From Labilibaculum manganireducens (lineage in GTDB: Bacteria > Bacteroidota > Bacteroidia > Bacteroidales > Marinifilaceae): 64,000 nucleotides of DNA. The notes under the pieces are model-generated. The model was not told the origin of the DNA, ran no database searches, and worked only from the letters and a program-made list of their open reading frames with translations. Numbering within the stretch: position 1 is the first letter of the stretch; each line of letters opens with the position of its first letter. The stretch covers positions 62,001-126,000 of the forward strand of contig NZ_MVDE01000013.1 of assembly GCF_002843385.1 (NCBI RefSeq). The letters run 5' to 3'. Shown one piece after another: positions 1 to 9,279 of this stretch. The translations under genes were made by a program, and so were the position numbers.

Positions 1-2
1 GT

Positions 3-1892
3 TCCAATCTTTTCAATTCATACCAATACGGCAAACAAACCATTCGTGGAAAATCGGAACTGACATTAGGCAATAAAGACAATAAAACCAATGGTTTGGA
101 TAAGGATTACGCCACTCAGTGGAGTTATGGTGTTCAGGAAACTTTAACCTTGCTGATTCCAAATGCAAAAGGTGGTGCCGGCTCTCCTCAGGAAGCAACT
201 CAGCTGGTGAGCTACTTAAGTGGTGGACAAATTGAAAATGTAGCCAAATACTACGATATTGAACCAATAAAAGATCACCACTACTGGGGAAATCAGCCTT
301 TTACAGCCGGCCCTGTATATGTTGGTGCAGTTATTCTGTTCTTATTCTTTTTAGGATTGATTATTGTTCCCGGACGTTTTAAATGGGGACTCTTAACTGC
401 CACTATTTTAGCCATTATGCTGTCGTGGGGACATAATTTCCAATTCCTTACCGATCTGTTTTTAGATTACTTTCCTCTGTACAACAAATTTAGAGTGGTT
501 TCGTCCATTCTGGTTGTTGTTGAGTTGTGCGTTCCAATTTTGGCAATTTTAGCCGTTAAAAAAGTATTAGATGAGCCTGAAATCCTGAAGAAAAAAGTAA
601 AATTATTTTCTGTGAAGTCAAACGTATTGGTTTTGCCATTACTCCTAACTGCCGGAATTTCATTGCTTTTGTATTTGCTTCCAAATCTTTTTCTTGATTT
701 TATTACTCAGGCTGAAACAAGTTATTTTGCCCAGATAAAGTCAGGAAACCCTAATGCGGTTACTTACATCAATCAAATTCAATCGGACATTTTTAATGCC
801 AGGGTTTCTATGTTTAGAGCCGATGCACTGCGAACCATTCTTTTTGTTGCTTTAATTGCTGTTCTCCTTTTCGGATATGGTAAAAAATGGTTTCAGGCTA
901 ATATTTTAATTGCCGGTATAGTTGTTTTGATTCTGGTCGATTTATGGCCGGTTAACAAACGCTTTTTAAATGCAGACAGCTTTGTTCCTAAAAAAGAACT
1001 GAAAATTGCATTCAATCCCACTCAAGCCGATTTTGAGATTCTGCAATCTGAATTTTCGACCCGACCGGAACTGCACGCATTGGCTCAAAAAGCTCAGGAG
1101 GAATACAAAAAAGAGAACCGTAAAGCAAACAAACTGGAATTGGCTATTGTCCCTTTCACCGTTCTTAATCAGCACAGCAATTACAGGGTTTTAAACACCT
1201 CTGTTCAAACCTGGCAAAACGCAAGTACTTCCTACTACCACAAATCAATTGGAGGTTATCATGGAGCCAAATTACGACGTTACCAAGAGTTGATTGATCA
1301 TCACATCACAAAAAACAACATGAAGGTGATCAACATGCTAAATACCAAATACATCATCACACCCGATAAAGAGAAAGGAAATCAGGCGCAATTAAATCCT
1401 GATGCCTTGGGAGAAGCATGGATTGTTCCCAACTACAAAATTGTTGCCAATGCCGATGAAGAAATCATGGCTTTAAATACCTTCGATCCTGCAAAAGAGG
1501 CTTTAGTTGACAAGCGCTTTGCTCCTCAACTGCATGGATTTACAAGTCAAGCAGATTCTTCCGCAAGTATTTCAATGGAAACCTATGCTCCCAACAAAAT
1601 CACTTATCTGTTCCAGGCTAAAAGCGATCAATTGGTGGTTTTCTCAGATATTTATTACCAGCCGGGCTGGAATGCTTATGTTGATGGGAAACTTGCTCCG
1701 CACTTTAGAGCCAACTACATATTACGGGCTATGAAAGTTCCAGGAGGAAAACACCAAATTGTATTTAAATTTGAGCCAAAAGCAATGGCAGTTACCGAAA
1801 ACATATCTGTTGCCAGCATGGTTTTATTCTTCCTGCTGCTAGCCGGAGGAATTGTATTTGGAATTAAAAATATCCGAAAAGAGACAATTTAA
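3..1892 (+). CDS. YfhO-family membrane protein, 5' end outside window
   Basis: The frame is open from base 3, so the true start lies to the left of the window. About 630 residues are visible. Several hydrophobic segments (about residues 100-320 of the visible part) are followed by a soluble region, and the end carries the YfhO-like pattern YQPGWNAYVDG then a GGKHQIVFKFEP stretch and one last membrane segment. YfhO proteins are GT-C-like membrane proteins linked to glycosylation of cell-surface polymers such as lipoteichoic acid. The stop lies 1 base before the next start, so it is probably co-transcribed with the polyol-phosphate transferases downstream, which fits a role in decorating a surface polymer (inference). 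Confidence 0.85.
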   Translation, partial: SNLFNSYQYGKQTIRGKSELTLGNKDNKTNGLDKDYATQWSYGVQETLTLLIPNAKGGAGSPQEATQLVSYLSGGQIENVAKYYDIEPIKDHHYWGNQPFTAGPVYVGAVILFLFFLGLIIVPGRFKWGLLTATILAIMLSWGHNFQFLTDLFLDYFPLYNKFRVVSSILVVVELCVPILAILAVKKVLDEPEILKKKVKLFSVKSNVLVLPLLLTAGISLLLYLLPNLFLDFITQAETSYFAQIKSGNPNAVTYINQIQSDIFNARVSMFRADALRTILFVALIAVLLFGYGKKWFQANILIAGIVVLILVDLWPVNKRFLNADSFVPKKELKIAFNPTQADFEILQSEFSTRPELHALAQKAQEEYKKENRKANKLELAIVPFTVLNQHSNYRVLNTSVQTWQNASTSYYHKSIGGYHGAKLRRYQELIDHHITKNNMKVINMLNTKYIITPDKEKGNQAQLNPDALGEAWIVPNYKIVANADEEIMALNTFDPAKEALVDKRFAPQLHGFTSQADSSASISMETYAPNKITYLFQAKSDQLVVFSDIYYQPGWNAYVDGKLAPHFRANYILRAMKVPGGKHQIVFKFEPKAMAVTENISVASMVLFFLLLAGGIVFGIKNIRKETI

Positions 1893-1893
1893 A

Positions 1894-3117
1894 ATGAGCA
1901 GCAAGTATACACGAACCCAACAGTTTGTCAACTTCATGCAGAAAATTGTTTTTCTGCATATTGTCCTGTTTTTAATGCGTCGGTTTTATTTTCTATTGGA
2001 AAAATTCTTGAAAAAAAATAAGAATATTGCTTTATTTTTCCTTACGGAGGAATTTTATTATGACAATTCGAAATATCTTTTCGAATACATGCGAGAAAAA
2101 AAAGACTTTAGCAGCATTCTTTTTACAGCCAATAAAAATCTGTACAAAACAATAAATAATAAATTTCCTGAAGAAGTGGTTTACGCCTGGTCGTTAAAAG
2201 CTTTAAAACTATTTTTAAGAACCAAAAACGTTATTATTTCTTATGGCACCAGCGCTGCCGTATTTTTTCCCTACTACCTGCACGAAAAATGTAAAAACAT
2301 CATCTATTTAGGACATGGAACCCCGGTAAAACAGATTGGCTATCAAACATCAGTATGGAATAAATTCGGAAAATCGTTTCAACTTCAGTCCTATTCCTAC
2401 TTAACTGCTTGTTCAGATATTGAGTGCTTAATGCTGGCATCGGGTTTTAGAGTCAATTTAAATCGAATTTGGATTAGTGGAATGCCCAGATACGATTATT
2501 TACTAGGTGAAAACAATAAAAATCCTGATCTACTTCAGGAACATCCATATCTTAACAAAAAAGTTATTTTATACGCTCCTACCTGGAGAGATGGCGAACC
2601 AACTCGCTTTTTCCCTTTTGAAGATTACAGCACCGAGCAATTACAAAGCTTTTTAGATAAAAATGATGCTTATCTTCTTATTCGCGGGCATAAAGAATCG
2701 GTTAAACGAAAAAGCATAAAAAAAGATGCAGCTTTATTTTCGCTCGAAAGAGTAAAAAAAGCAGAACAGGATCTATTCCCGGATGTTACGCAGCTTTTGC
2801 CTTTTGTTGACATTTTAATTACTGATTATTCCTCAATTTTAGTTGATTTTTTGCTTTTGGACAAGCCAATGTGTTTTATCCCTTACGATTTGGAAGCCTA
2901 CAGAAGCTATCAGGGTATTTTATTGGATTACGAGCGCAATACACCTGGTAAAAAATTTACTGATATGAAAGAGCTTACCAAGGGCTTGCAGGATTACATT
3001 GATGATTCAACAATTGATCAGGAATGGAGACATCGTGTTTGTAATACTTATCATCAATTTAAGGACCAAGAAAACTGTGAGCGAATTTATAAGAATATTG
3101 TAAGCCTTAATAAATGA
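1894..3117 (+). CDS. CDP-glycerol/ribitol phosphotransferase family protein (TagB/TagF-like)
   Basis: A 407-residue protein of the CDP-glycerol:poly(glycerophosphate) glycerophosphotransferase family, which adds glycerol- or ribitol-phosphate to a growing polymer. Visible family motifs are GHGTPVKQIGY in the middle, YAPTWRDGE, and the C-terminal ITDYSSILVDFLLLDKP block with a trailing PYD, the usual nucleotide-binding end of the fold. I chose the ATG at 1894 over an upstream TTG at 1852 because it directly follows the previous stop and the longer form would run inside the YfhO gene. Its own stop overlaps the next start by 4 bases (ATGA), indicating translational coupling. The N-terminus has hydrophobic and basic residues suited to a peripheral membrane enzyme. 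Whether it uses CDP-glycerol or CDP-ribitol cannot be told from the sequence alone. Confidence 0.88.
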   Translation: MSSKYTRTQQFVNFMQKIVFLHIVLFLMRRFYFLLEKFLKKNKNIALFFLTEEFYYDNSKYLFEYMREKKDFSSILFTANKNLYKTINNKFPEEVVYAWSLKALKLFLRTKNVIISYGTSAAVFFPYYLHEKCKNIIYLGHGTPVKQIGYQTSVWNKFGKSFQLQSYSYLTACSDIECLMLASGFRVNLNRIWISGMPRYDYLLGENNKNPDLLQEHPYLNKKVILYAPTWRDGEPTRFFPFEDYSTEQLQSFLDKNDAYLLIRGHKESVKRKSIKKDAALFSLERVKKAEQDLFPDVTQLLPFVDILITDYSSILVDFLLLDKPMCFIPYDLEAYRSYQGILLDYERNTPGKKFTDMKELTKGLQDYIDDSTIDQEWRHRVCNTYHQFKDQENCERIYKNIVSLNK

Positions 3118-4331
3118 AAATCATTATACGTAGAATAAGCATTGTTATTTATGCCATAATTGGTTGGTGTATCCTACTTCCATTAAGTTTTCTTATCCCG
3201 AAAAAGAAAAACTTAATCGCTTTTATTGGCGGTCGAAAACAAGGGCTTTTCCAAGGAAATATTAAGTTTCTGTATCAATACATGGAAAACAGAGATAAGA
3301 ACTTATACTTTCTAACTTATAGTAAAGACGAATATCAGGAAATTAAAAAACAGTACAACAAAACAATCTACTACCCAAGTATTCAATCTATATTCATACT
3401 GTTACGCTGCAAAGTTGCGGTAGTAGATATTTATGAATGGATAAAAGATTTTCGTTATTTCTTACTATTTCGCGCACAAATCGTTCAACTTTGGCATGGA
3501 GTAGGTTTTAAAAGAATTCAACTCGACAGCCCTTCTTATATCGATGATCAGAAAAAGTTTTTCCCACGGTTAGAAGCAATACTATATGCATTATATCCTA
3601 AATACGACGTATTAATTTCCACATCAAAATTTTATACGGAACAACTCTTTAGCAGAGCCTTTAAATCCGACAAGATTGTTGAAACAGGATATCCAAGAAA
3701 CGATGTGTTTTTTAGAGAAACAACAAGTGCTGACCTAATTCGGTGTGATAGTAAATCTTACAATAAAATACTCCTGTACAAAAAAGAAAATTACAAGCTT
3801 ATTTTATACGCTCCAACTTACCGAGAAACTGGAGGTGATCCAATTGCAAGTGGTGCAATCAATCTTTCAGACTTAAATTTGTATGCAAAAAACAATCGGC
3901 TGCTATTCGTATTTAAATTTCATACCTATACCAATCTATCTGATCAACAAGAGGATTTGTCTAATATAATATGGTACGATAATGAATTGGATATTTATCC
4001 TGCCCTTAAATACATGGATTTACTGCTAACAGATTATTCGTCGATTTACATGGATTATCTTTTACTGAACAAACCAATATTGTATTACCCATACGATTAC
4101 GAAAAATACATTACACAGGATCGGGCTATTCAATTTGATTATGAGTGGATAACCGCTGGTGAAATCTGTCATTCTCAAAAAGAACTTCTTATAATGATTA
4201 CTAAGATTCTTCTGGAAGGTAAAGATGAGATGCAATTAAAAAGAGATGAGGTATGTGCTTTAGCTTTTACGTATAAAGATGGAAAAGCATCCGAACGAAT
4301 ATCTAATGAAATTCATAAAATCACCAACTGA
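3114..4331 (+). CDS. CDP-glycerol/ribitol phosphotransferase family protein, second copy
   Basis: A 405-residue paralogue of the preceding gene, with the same signatures: QLWHGVGFKRI, YAPTYRETGGD, and LLLTDYSSIYMDYLLLNKP followed by PYDYEKY. Residues 8-28 form one hydrophobic segment, so the enzyme is probably anchored to the inner face of the cytoplasmic membrane. The start overlaps the previous stop by 4 bases. Two such enzymes in a row are common in teichoic-acid and capsule loci, where one primes and one elongates; which does what cannot be decided here. A gap of about 180 bases follows, with a possible promoter. Confidence 0.88.
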   Translation: MKIIIRRISIVIYAIIGWCILLPLSFLIPKKKNLIAFIGGRKQGLFQGNIKFLYQYMENRDKNLYFLTYSKDEYQEIKKQYNKTIYYPSIQSIFILLRCKVAVVDIYEWIKDFRYFLLFRAQIVQLWHGVGFKRIQLDSPSYIDDQKKFFPRLEAILYALYPKYDVLISTSKFYTEQLFSRAFKSDKIVETGYPRNDVFFRETTSADLIRCDSKSYNKILLYKKENYKLILYAPTYRETGGDPIASGAINLSDLNLYAKNNRLLFVFKFHTYTNLSDQQEDLSNIIWYDNELDIYPALKYMDLLLTDYSSIYMDYLLLNKPILYYPYDYEKYITQDRAIQFDYEWITAGEICHSQKELLIMITKILLEGKDEMQLKRDEVCALAFTYKDGKASERISNEIHKITN

Positions 4332-4350
4332 GAAAAGCAATATTCTACCA

Positions 4351-4385
4351 TTGATGTATAAATGCTTAAATAAATCGTAATTTCG
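4351..4385 (+). promoter_or_regulatory. possible Bacteroidota-type promoter
   Basis: TAATTTCG at 4378-4385 resembles the -7 element TAnnTTTG (one mismatch), and a TTG lies at 4351-4353. The gap of 24 bases is slightly long for the usual 17-23. It sits in the only sizeable gap of the polymer operon, ahead of the Acs1-like gene. Confidence 0.3.
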
Positions 4386-4515
4386 CAGACATAACGAATA
4401 ATAAAAGCATAACTAACGTTCGAATTAATTGGTAATTAGCCACAGTAAAGCATAAACAAACTAGCATTATTATAGCGTGGCTTTCATCCGAAAAATTAGG
4501 AATCAAATTAAAATA

Positions 4516-5895
4516 ATGAAAAATATTGGTGTTATCTTAGCCGGAGGAAATGGATCTCGATTTGGTGGTGAATTACCAAAACAATTTATTAAAGTTGCCG
4601 GCAAAACAATCATTGAACACACACTTGATGTATTTCAGAAATGTGAAAGTATTGATGAAATTGCCATTGTTGTTAATTCAAATTTTCTAAACGAAATAGA
4701 AACCATTGTTAACAACAATCAATACAATAAAGTCAAAAAAATACTATTAGGAGGCAAAGAACGAAGTGATTCTAGTCTTGCCGCTATAAAAGCATACCAA
4801 GATGAAGAAAATGCTGATGAAATAAAGCTAATTTTTCATGATGCCGTTCGACCATTCATTAACAGAGCTATTATTAATGAAGTAATTCACAGTTTGCAAA
4901 AATACAATGCTATTGATGTAGCTATTAAAGCTACTGATACAATTATAGAAGTTTGTGATGAAGATCAGATTGTAAATGTTCCCAATAGAGATCAGTTGCG
5001 CCAAGGACAAACACCTCAAGCTTTTCGCTTGAAAACAATAAAGAGAGCCTATGAAAAAGCACTTTTAGATCCATTATTTAAAACAACTGACGATTGTGGT
5101 GTTGTATTAAAATATCTGCCAAAAGAGCCCATTTATGTAGTTGAAGGATCTGCAGAAAACATTAAAGTGACCTACGAGTTAGACATGTTTATTGCTGATA
5201 AATTATTTCAACTTAAGAATCAGGAATTTAAAATTTCAGAATTCGATATCGAAAATATTTCCAAAATAAAAAACAAGTGTATAGTTATATTTGGAGGTAG
5301 CTATGGCATTGGTAAAGACATATATAACATCTGCATAAAAGCTGGAGCCAAAGCCTTCTCTTTCAGCAGATCAGAAAATAATGTAAACGTTAAAAACAGT
5401 ATTGATATTCGAAAAAGTCTTGAGGAGGTTCACCACAAGACAGGTAGAATTGATTACATCATAAACACTGCGGCTATATTAAATAAGGAAGCTTTAATAA
5501 ATGTAGATCAGGAAACGATAGAAGAGATTATAGCTGTGAACTATTTAGGAATGGTAAATGTTGCCAAAGAAGGATTTAAATACCTTCGAGAAACCAATGG
5601 TCATTTACTACTATTTACTTCCAGTTCTTATACCCGAGGAAGAGCATCTTATAGTTTATATTCTTCGACAAAAGCTGCCGCTGTGAATTTCACACAAGCA
5701 ATTGCGGAAGAATGGAAAAATTTTGACATTCGAGTTAATTGCATCAATCCGGAAAGAACAAAAACTCCCATGCGAATTAAAAACTTTGGCAACGAACCTT
5801 TGGGTAGTCTTCTAGAATCAGAGGATGTAGCAAAAATATCAATACAAACACTTTTATCTGATTTAACGGGTCAGGTAGTTTACATTAAAAAATAA
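4516..5895 (+). CDS. bifunctional CDP-ribitol synthesis enzyme: cytidylyltransferase + SDR reductase (Acs1-like)
   Basis: A 459-residue two-domain protein. Residues 1-230 are an IspD/TarI-like cytidylyltransferase: LAGGNGSRFGG and PKQF near the start, HDAVRPF, and DQLRQGQTPQAF. Residues about 250-459 are a short-chain dehydrogenase with a GGSYGIG nucleotide loop and a YSSTK catalytic stretch. The same fusion is known as Acs1/Bcs1 in Haemophilus influenzae capsule loci, where it reduces ribulose 5-phosphate to ribitol 5-phosphate and activates it to CDP-ribitol. I chose the ATG at 4516, which places LAGGNGS at the normal distance from the N-terminus, over a GTG at 4477 that adds 13 basic residues. 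It probably supplies CDP-ribitol to the two transferases upstream (inference from context). Confidence 0.85.
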   Translation: MKNIGVILAGGNGSRFGGELPKQFIKVAGKTIIEHTLDVFQKCESIDEIAIVVNSNFLNEIETIVNNNQYNKVKKILLGGKERSDSSLAAIKAYQDEENADEIKLIFHDAVRPFINRAIINEVIHSLQKYNAIDVAIKATDTIIEVCDEDQIVNVPNRDQLRQGQTPQAFRLKTIKRAYEKALLDPLFKTTDDCGVVLKYLPKEPIYVVEGSAENIKVTYELDMFIADKLFQLKNQEFKISEFDIENISKIKNKCIVIFGGSYGIGKDIYNICIKAGAKAFSFSRSENNVNVKNSIDIRKSLEEVHHKTGRIDYIINTAAILNKEALINVDQETIEEIIAVNYLGMVNVAKEGFKYLRETNGHLLLFTSSSYTRGRASYSLYSSTKAAAVNFTQAIAEEWKNFDIRVNCINPERTKTPMRIKNFGNEPLGSLLESEDVAKISIQTLLSDLTGQVVYIKK

Positions 5896-5908
5896 AAACT
5901 GCTGCGAA

Positions 5909-6877
5909 ATGAAATTCGGACTATTAGTATATTGGGATAAAGTCAGAAATATAGGAGATTATATACAAAGCTTGGCTGTTCGCCCATTTTTACCACAAGT
6001 AGATAGTTTTGTTAATAGAGAAAGCCTGTCTGCATTTTCTGGCGATGAGCATAAACTTATTTTAAATGGTTGGTACATTCACAATCCTTTAAACTGGCCA
6101 CCAAGTAGTCGTATTAATCCTCTTATTATTTCATTTCATATCTCGCCAAAAAACAAAGACCTACTACTTAACAATAAGTCTGTAGAATATTATAAATTAC
6201 ATGAACCTATAGGTTGCAGAGATCTCGACACACTTAAATTATTGCAAGCCAAAGGAATTGATGCTTATTTTTCGGGTTGTATGACCCTTACACTGGATAA
6301 AAATCTGTACGTAGATGAAAATTATCAGGACAAAATCATTTTTAGTGATGTTTTGTATAATATGGCTAGATACAATCCTAATACAAGCGTAAAAACAATT
6401 ATTCGTAGATTATTTCGGACTCCTAAAGTTATCTTTCAGGCTTGGAAAAAAAAGAGATTGATAAGCAAGCTGTTCCCTGATAAAATTCGAAAAGAAGCAA
6501 AATACGTTATTCAGGAACGAAGCTTAAAAAAATATACTCATGAAGAACGATTTGAAGTTGCTACAGACTTTTTAAAACAATTGGCTAATGCTAAATTAGT
6601 TGTTACTTCTCGTTTACATACTGCACTTCCTTGTTTAGCTTTTGGAACTCCTGTTATTTTTGTTGATGGACAGCTAGATAGTAAATTCGATTCAAGCAGA
6701 TTAAGCAGCTACACCGAATCTATGTTGAATACTATAGGTATTGAAGAAATTCAAAAAAAATCGGCCTCCGAACTTCACGAAATCGTTAATCGATATGCTC
6801 AGGGCAATCCTGAAAAACATTTGAAATACAGAAATGATCTAATAAATAGTGTGCAAAAATTTATTCTTCAAGAATAA
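5909..6877 (+). CDS. polysaccharide pyruvyl transferase family protein
   Basis: A 322-residue protein with the N-terminal pattern VYWDKVRNIGDYIQSLA and the C-terminal SRLHTALPCLAFGTPVIFV block typical of the CsaB/WcaK polysaccharide pyruvyl transferase family. These enzymes transfer a pyruvate ketal from phosphoenolpyruvate to a sugar of a surface polymer. It starts 13 bases after the Acs1-like gene and is followed within 75 bases by a strong hairpin terminator, so it is the last gene of the polymer operon. The family is broad, so the acceptor and even the pyruvyl donor activity are inferred. Confidence 0.78.
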   Translation: MKFGLLVYWDKVRNIGDYIQSLAVRPFLPQVDSFVNRESLSAFSGDEHKLILNGWYIHNPLNWPPSSRINPLIISFHISPKNKDLLLNNKSVEYYKLHEPIGCRDLDTLKLLQAKGIDAYFSGCMTLTLDKNLYVDENYQDKIIFSDVLYNMARYNPNTSVKTIIRRLFRTPKVIFQAWKKKRLISKLFPDKIRKEAKYVIQERSLKKYTHEERFEVATDFLKQLANAKLVVTSRLHTALPCLAFGTPVIFVDGQLDSKFDSSRLSSYTESMLNTIGIEEIQKKSASELHEIVNRYAQGNPEKHLKYRNDLINSVQKFILQE

Positions 6878-6944
6878 CTGAGGTTAATTCAAAACAATCT
6901 GCTTTCGCAACAATTTATTAAAGCTTAACAGAAAACAAGGCATA

Positions 6945-6974
6945 AAAAACGACCTTTAAAAGGTCGTTTTTTTT
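6945..6974. terminator. intrinsic terminator, bidirectional
   Basis: The hairpin ACGACCTTTAAAAGGTCGT (6949-6967) is preceded by an A-run and followed by a T-run, so it can stop transcription from both sides. It lies between the converging polymer operon and the FGE-domain lipoprotein gene. Confidence 0.85.
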
Positions 6975-7004
6975 ATTTAAAAAATAATTAAATTTATTCC
7001 AGTG

Positions 7005-8606
7005 TTAATTTATAGATTTTACGATACGAATACCGTGACCTCTATAAGTAATCAGATTATCTGGATTATTATCATGACGATTTGCAACCCTACAAGACAA
7101 ATCATTGCTTAAATAACCTGCCCCGCGGCCCACACGATTATCGCCTGAGATTGCACCTATTGGATTCGTCTGACTATCAACATCATAAACATCATACCAG
7201 TCAGCACACCATTCCCACACATTGCCACTCATGTCATAGATGCCTAGCTCATTAGCAAGCTTTTTCCCTACTGGATGAGCATATTCTTCTGAATTATATT
7301 GATTCCAAGCTACATCATCATAAATATTACTGCCACTATATTTATATCCATCGCTCAAATTCCCACCTCTGGCTGCGAATTCCCATTCTGCTTCATAAGG
7401 TAGACGTCCTCCTGCCCATTTACAATAAGCATTAGCTCCGTACCAAGTTATTCCAATAGCAGGACACTCAATTGTAGGAACATTTATTGAGCCCTTAAAA
7501 TCAAACTTGCCATCAACAATTGAAAGAGGACAAAAACTTTCGTCCATATTTATATATGTTACATTTCCATATTCACTATCCACGTAGCTACCGTCACTAT
7601 TACATTTAATATCATTCAAAAAACCAATAAATTGAGCTTGTGTAACTTCGTATTTACTAACTTGAAAACTGCTTACTGTTACAGTATGAATTGGTAATTC
7701 ATCAGATTGTCCAATTCCGTTTTCATCACCCATTTGAAATGTACCACCTTCTACCGTGATATATTCGTGAGCTGGAATTGGTTCTTCTGAATCGTTCACC
7801 AAAATGATTTTTAATGGTTCATTATTGTCATTAATCTTATAATATTGCAAAGAATCGTGTGAAAAAGAATAAATATAGGTTTTATAACCTGGCTTAGCAA
7901 TAGTCATGTTGTAAGTTGAAACATCATCTCTTATGCTAATAACATTAGTTATCGCACCAATATTACCATCATACAACACATTGCCTTCATTTTCTATAAG
8001 TATAGTTGCAGTGCTTAACTCCCAATTTTGAATTGTAGAATTATAAATAAATGCACTTAAAGAAAAATCAAAGTGTGGAACTACATCAAAACTTATAGTT
8101 GAATAACCAAAATCAGAAGGGATACTATTTCCTACACTTACAACCTCAGGTACCAGCTTTAAAACTTCATCTTTTTTTACTTCAAAATTAATAGAAAGTG
8201 GAGTTTTAACTAAATATGCTTTTTCAGAACCTGCAAGCGGAGCCACATAAACAACATTATTAGAATCATCCATTACTAAAAATTCAGTTAAAGCATATTC
8301 ACCTACATTCAAACTAATCGGACTGGCAATATAGTAACCATTCATATTTAATAAACTTATGCTCTCTTTGTCATAAACAACAGTCCCATCTTTTTTTGTC
8401 ATGCTTATTACAACAGACTTAATTACAACTTCAGATGTTTTTAAAGAAGATAACCCTATAGATTTAACGTTAGTGTCTGATAGATCAATAGAAATCTCTA
8501 CCGTCCCAGTTTCATTACTATTATCAGAATCAGTTACAGAACATGAAAATATCGGAAAAATAATCATGACTATAAAAAACCATTTTATTAGCGTAAAAGT
8601 TTTCAT
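7005..8606 (-). CDS. lipoprotein with C-terminal formylglycine-generating-enzyme (SUMF1) domain
   Basis: A 533-residue protein with an SPII signal ending at FSC (Cys about residue 22), so it is probably a cell-envelope lipoprotein. Residues about 35-270 look like beta-sandwich repeats without clear family. Residues about 285-530 are an FGE-sulfatase (SUMF1/PvdO/EgtB-type) domain: FQMGDENG, SKYEVTQAQF, WYGANAYCKWAGGRLPYEAEWEFAARGG, GNVWEWCADWYD and a final YRGHGIRIV. In Bacteroidota such domains often occur in non-catalytic or gliding/secretion proteins (GldK/GldJ-like) rather than as sulfatase activators, and no sulfatase is nearby. It faces the polymer operon and shares the terminator between them. 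Exact function unknown. Confidence 0.82.
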   Translation of the reverse strand: MKTFTLIKWFFIVMIIFPIFSCSVTDSDNSNETGTVEISIDLSDTNVKSIGLSSLKTSEVVIKSVVISMTKKDGTVVYDKESISLLNMNGYYIASPISLNVGEYALTEFLVMDDSNNVVYVAPLAGSEKAYLVKTPLSINFEVKKDEVLKLVPEVVSVGNSIPSDFGYSTISFDVVPHFDFSLSAFIYNSTIQNWELSTATILIENEGNVLYDGNIGAITNVISIRDDVSTYNMTIAKPGYKTYIYSFSHDSLQYYKINDNNEPLKIILVNDSEEPIPAHEYITVEGGTFQMGDENGIGQSDELPIHTVTVSSFQVSKYEVTQAQFIGFLNDIKCNSDGSYVDSEYGNVTYINMDESFCPLSIVDGKFDFKGSINVPTIECPAIGITWYGANAYCKWAGGRLPYEAEWEFAARGGNLSDGYKYSGSNIYDDVAWNQYNSEEYAHPVGKKLANELGIYDMSGNVWEWCADWYDVYDVDSQTNPIGAISGDNRVGRGAGYLSNDLSCRVANRHDNNPDNLITYRGHGIRIVKSIN

Positions 8607-8643
8607 ATTATTTTTTTAAGGTGATTTTTTTGTAAAAATATTA

Positions 8644-8673
8644 AAAACATAATGAAATACTAATTAATTCAAA
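8644..8673 (-). promoter_or_regulatory. probable promoter of the FGE-domain lipoprotein gene
   Basis: Read on the minus strand, TTTG (8670-8673) is followed after 18 bases by TATGTTTT (8644-8651), matching TTTG-N18-TAnnTTTG with one mismatch. The start codon is about 38 bases downstream. Confidence 0.45.
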
Positions 8674-8733
8674 CAAATTAGAATGATTACACATAATAAT
8701 ATGCGATATTTTAAATAATGTTTAAATGGTTGC

Positions 8734-8833
8734 TTTGATGAATTCAAATCACTTTGCGAAGTGGTTTATCTGGAAAGAACTCCACCTCTCTCGACTACCC
8801 AAATAATCGAGATTATTAAAGTGTAGTTTCATT
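8734..8833 (+). pseudogene. 3' fragment of a second glycerol-3-phosphate cytidylyltransferase gene
   Basis: These 100 bases align without gaps to 9545-9644, the 3' end of the intact tagD-like gene (offset 811). The fragment still encodes the last 29 residues of the protein and its stop, with four residue changes (S to P, I to L, E to Q, E to V near the end). There is no start and no upstream part of the gene, so it is a dead remnant of a duplicate or of a recombination event. Confidence 0.85.
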
Positions 8834-8839
8834 CTTCAA

Positions 8840-8890
8840 TAGATCGTTGGATTTTAGTGGTGAAATAATAGGCTGATTTACAGTAGCTTA
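8840..8890. repeat. dispersed degenerate repeat, copy 1
   Basis: This stretch matches 18003-18054 at roughly 80% by eye, sharing GATTTTAG and TGATTTACA blocks in the same order and orientation. Both copies lie in non-coding DNA. From 8891 to 9066 I see nothing else recognisable. Confidence 0.5.
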
Positions 8891-9066
8891 TTTTCGAATC
8901 TTTACACAGAAAGATCCATTAAGAATATAACCCTAACAATCAGATATTTACAAAAACTTAAGGCTCTTGTTTTGAATAAGGCTGAATTTTGTATCAAGGC
9001 TCTGTCAGAGTTGAATTTGAAGAAAACAACTCAATACTCAGCTACAGCCACTTAACGAGCTATTGA

Positions 9067-9279
9067 TTCTTAAAAACACTGGAGCAGGATTTACTCAGTA
9101 CATTTAATGAAAATGACGATTTTGTTGAAGCTATAACCCAAATTATCGGAAAATCATATTTAAATACAGATGATAACAGTTCTCAAAGAATTTTTAATTT
9201 CATTCAGGAACATTATCTTCATATCAATCAATCAATAAAGCAAAACTATGAAGAGAGTAATCACCTTTGGAACATTTGA
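9067..9279 (+). pseudogene. C-terminal remnant, probably of a CDP-glycerol phosphotransferase family gene
   Basis: An open frame with no start codon runs from 9067 to a TGA at 9277-9279. It encodes about 70 residues, including LEQDLLSTFNENDDFVEAI, NTDDNSSQRIFNFIQEHY and a tail that overlaps the next start by 32 bases. The D-x-SS-RI-x-FI pattern followed by a short tail is how CDP-glycerol glycerophosphotransferase-family proteins usually end. I read it as the 3' stump of a polymerase gene that once preceded tagD. The family assignment is moderate, because the catalytic part is missing. Confidence 0.5.

Noticed and set aside
7005-8606. Sulfatase-activating formylglycine-generating enzyme
   Set aside because: Lipoprotein with large extra N-terminal region and no sulfatase nearby; the domain is widely used in non-catalytic Bacteroidota proteins.
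9067-9279. Functional gene overlapping tagD
   Set aside because: No start codon in the open part and a stop just upstream; only a C-terminal stump remains.
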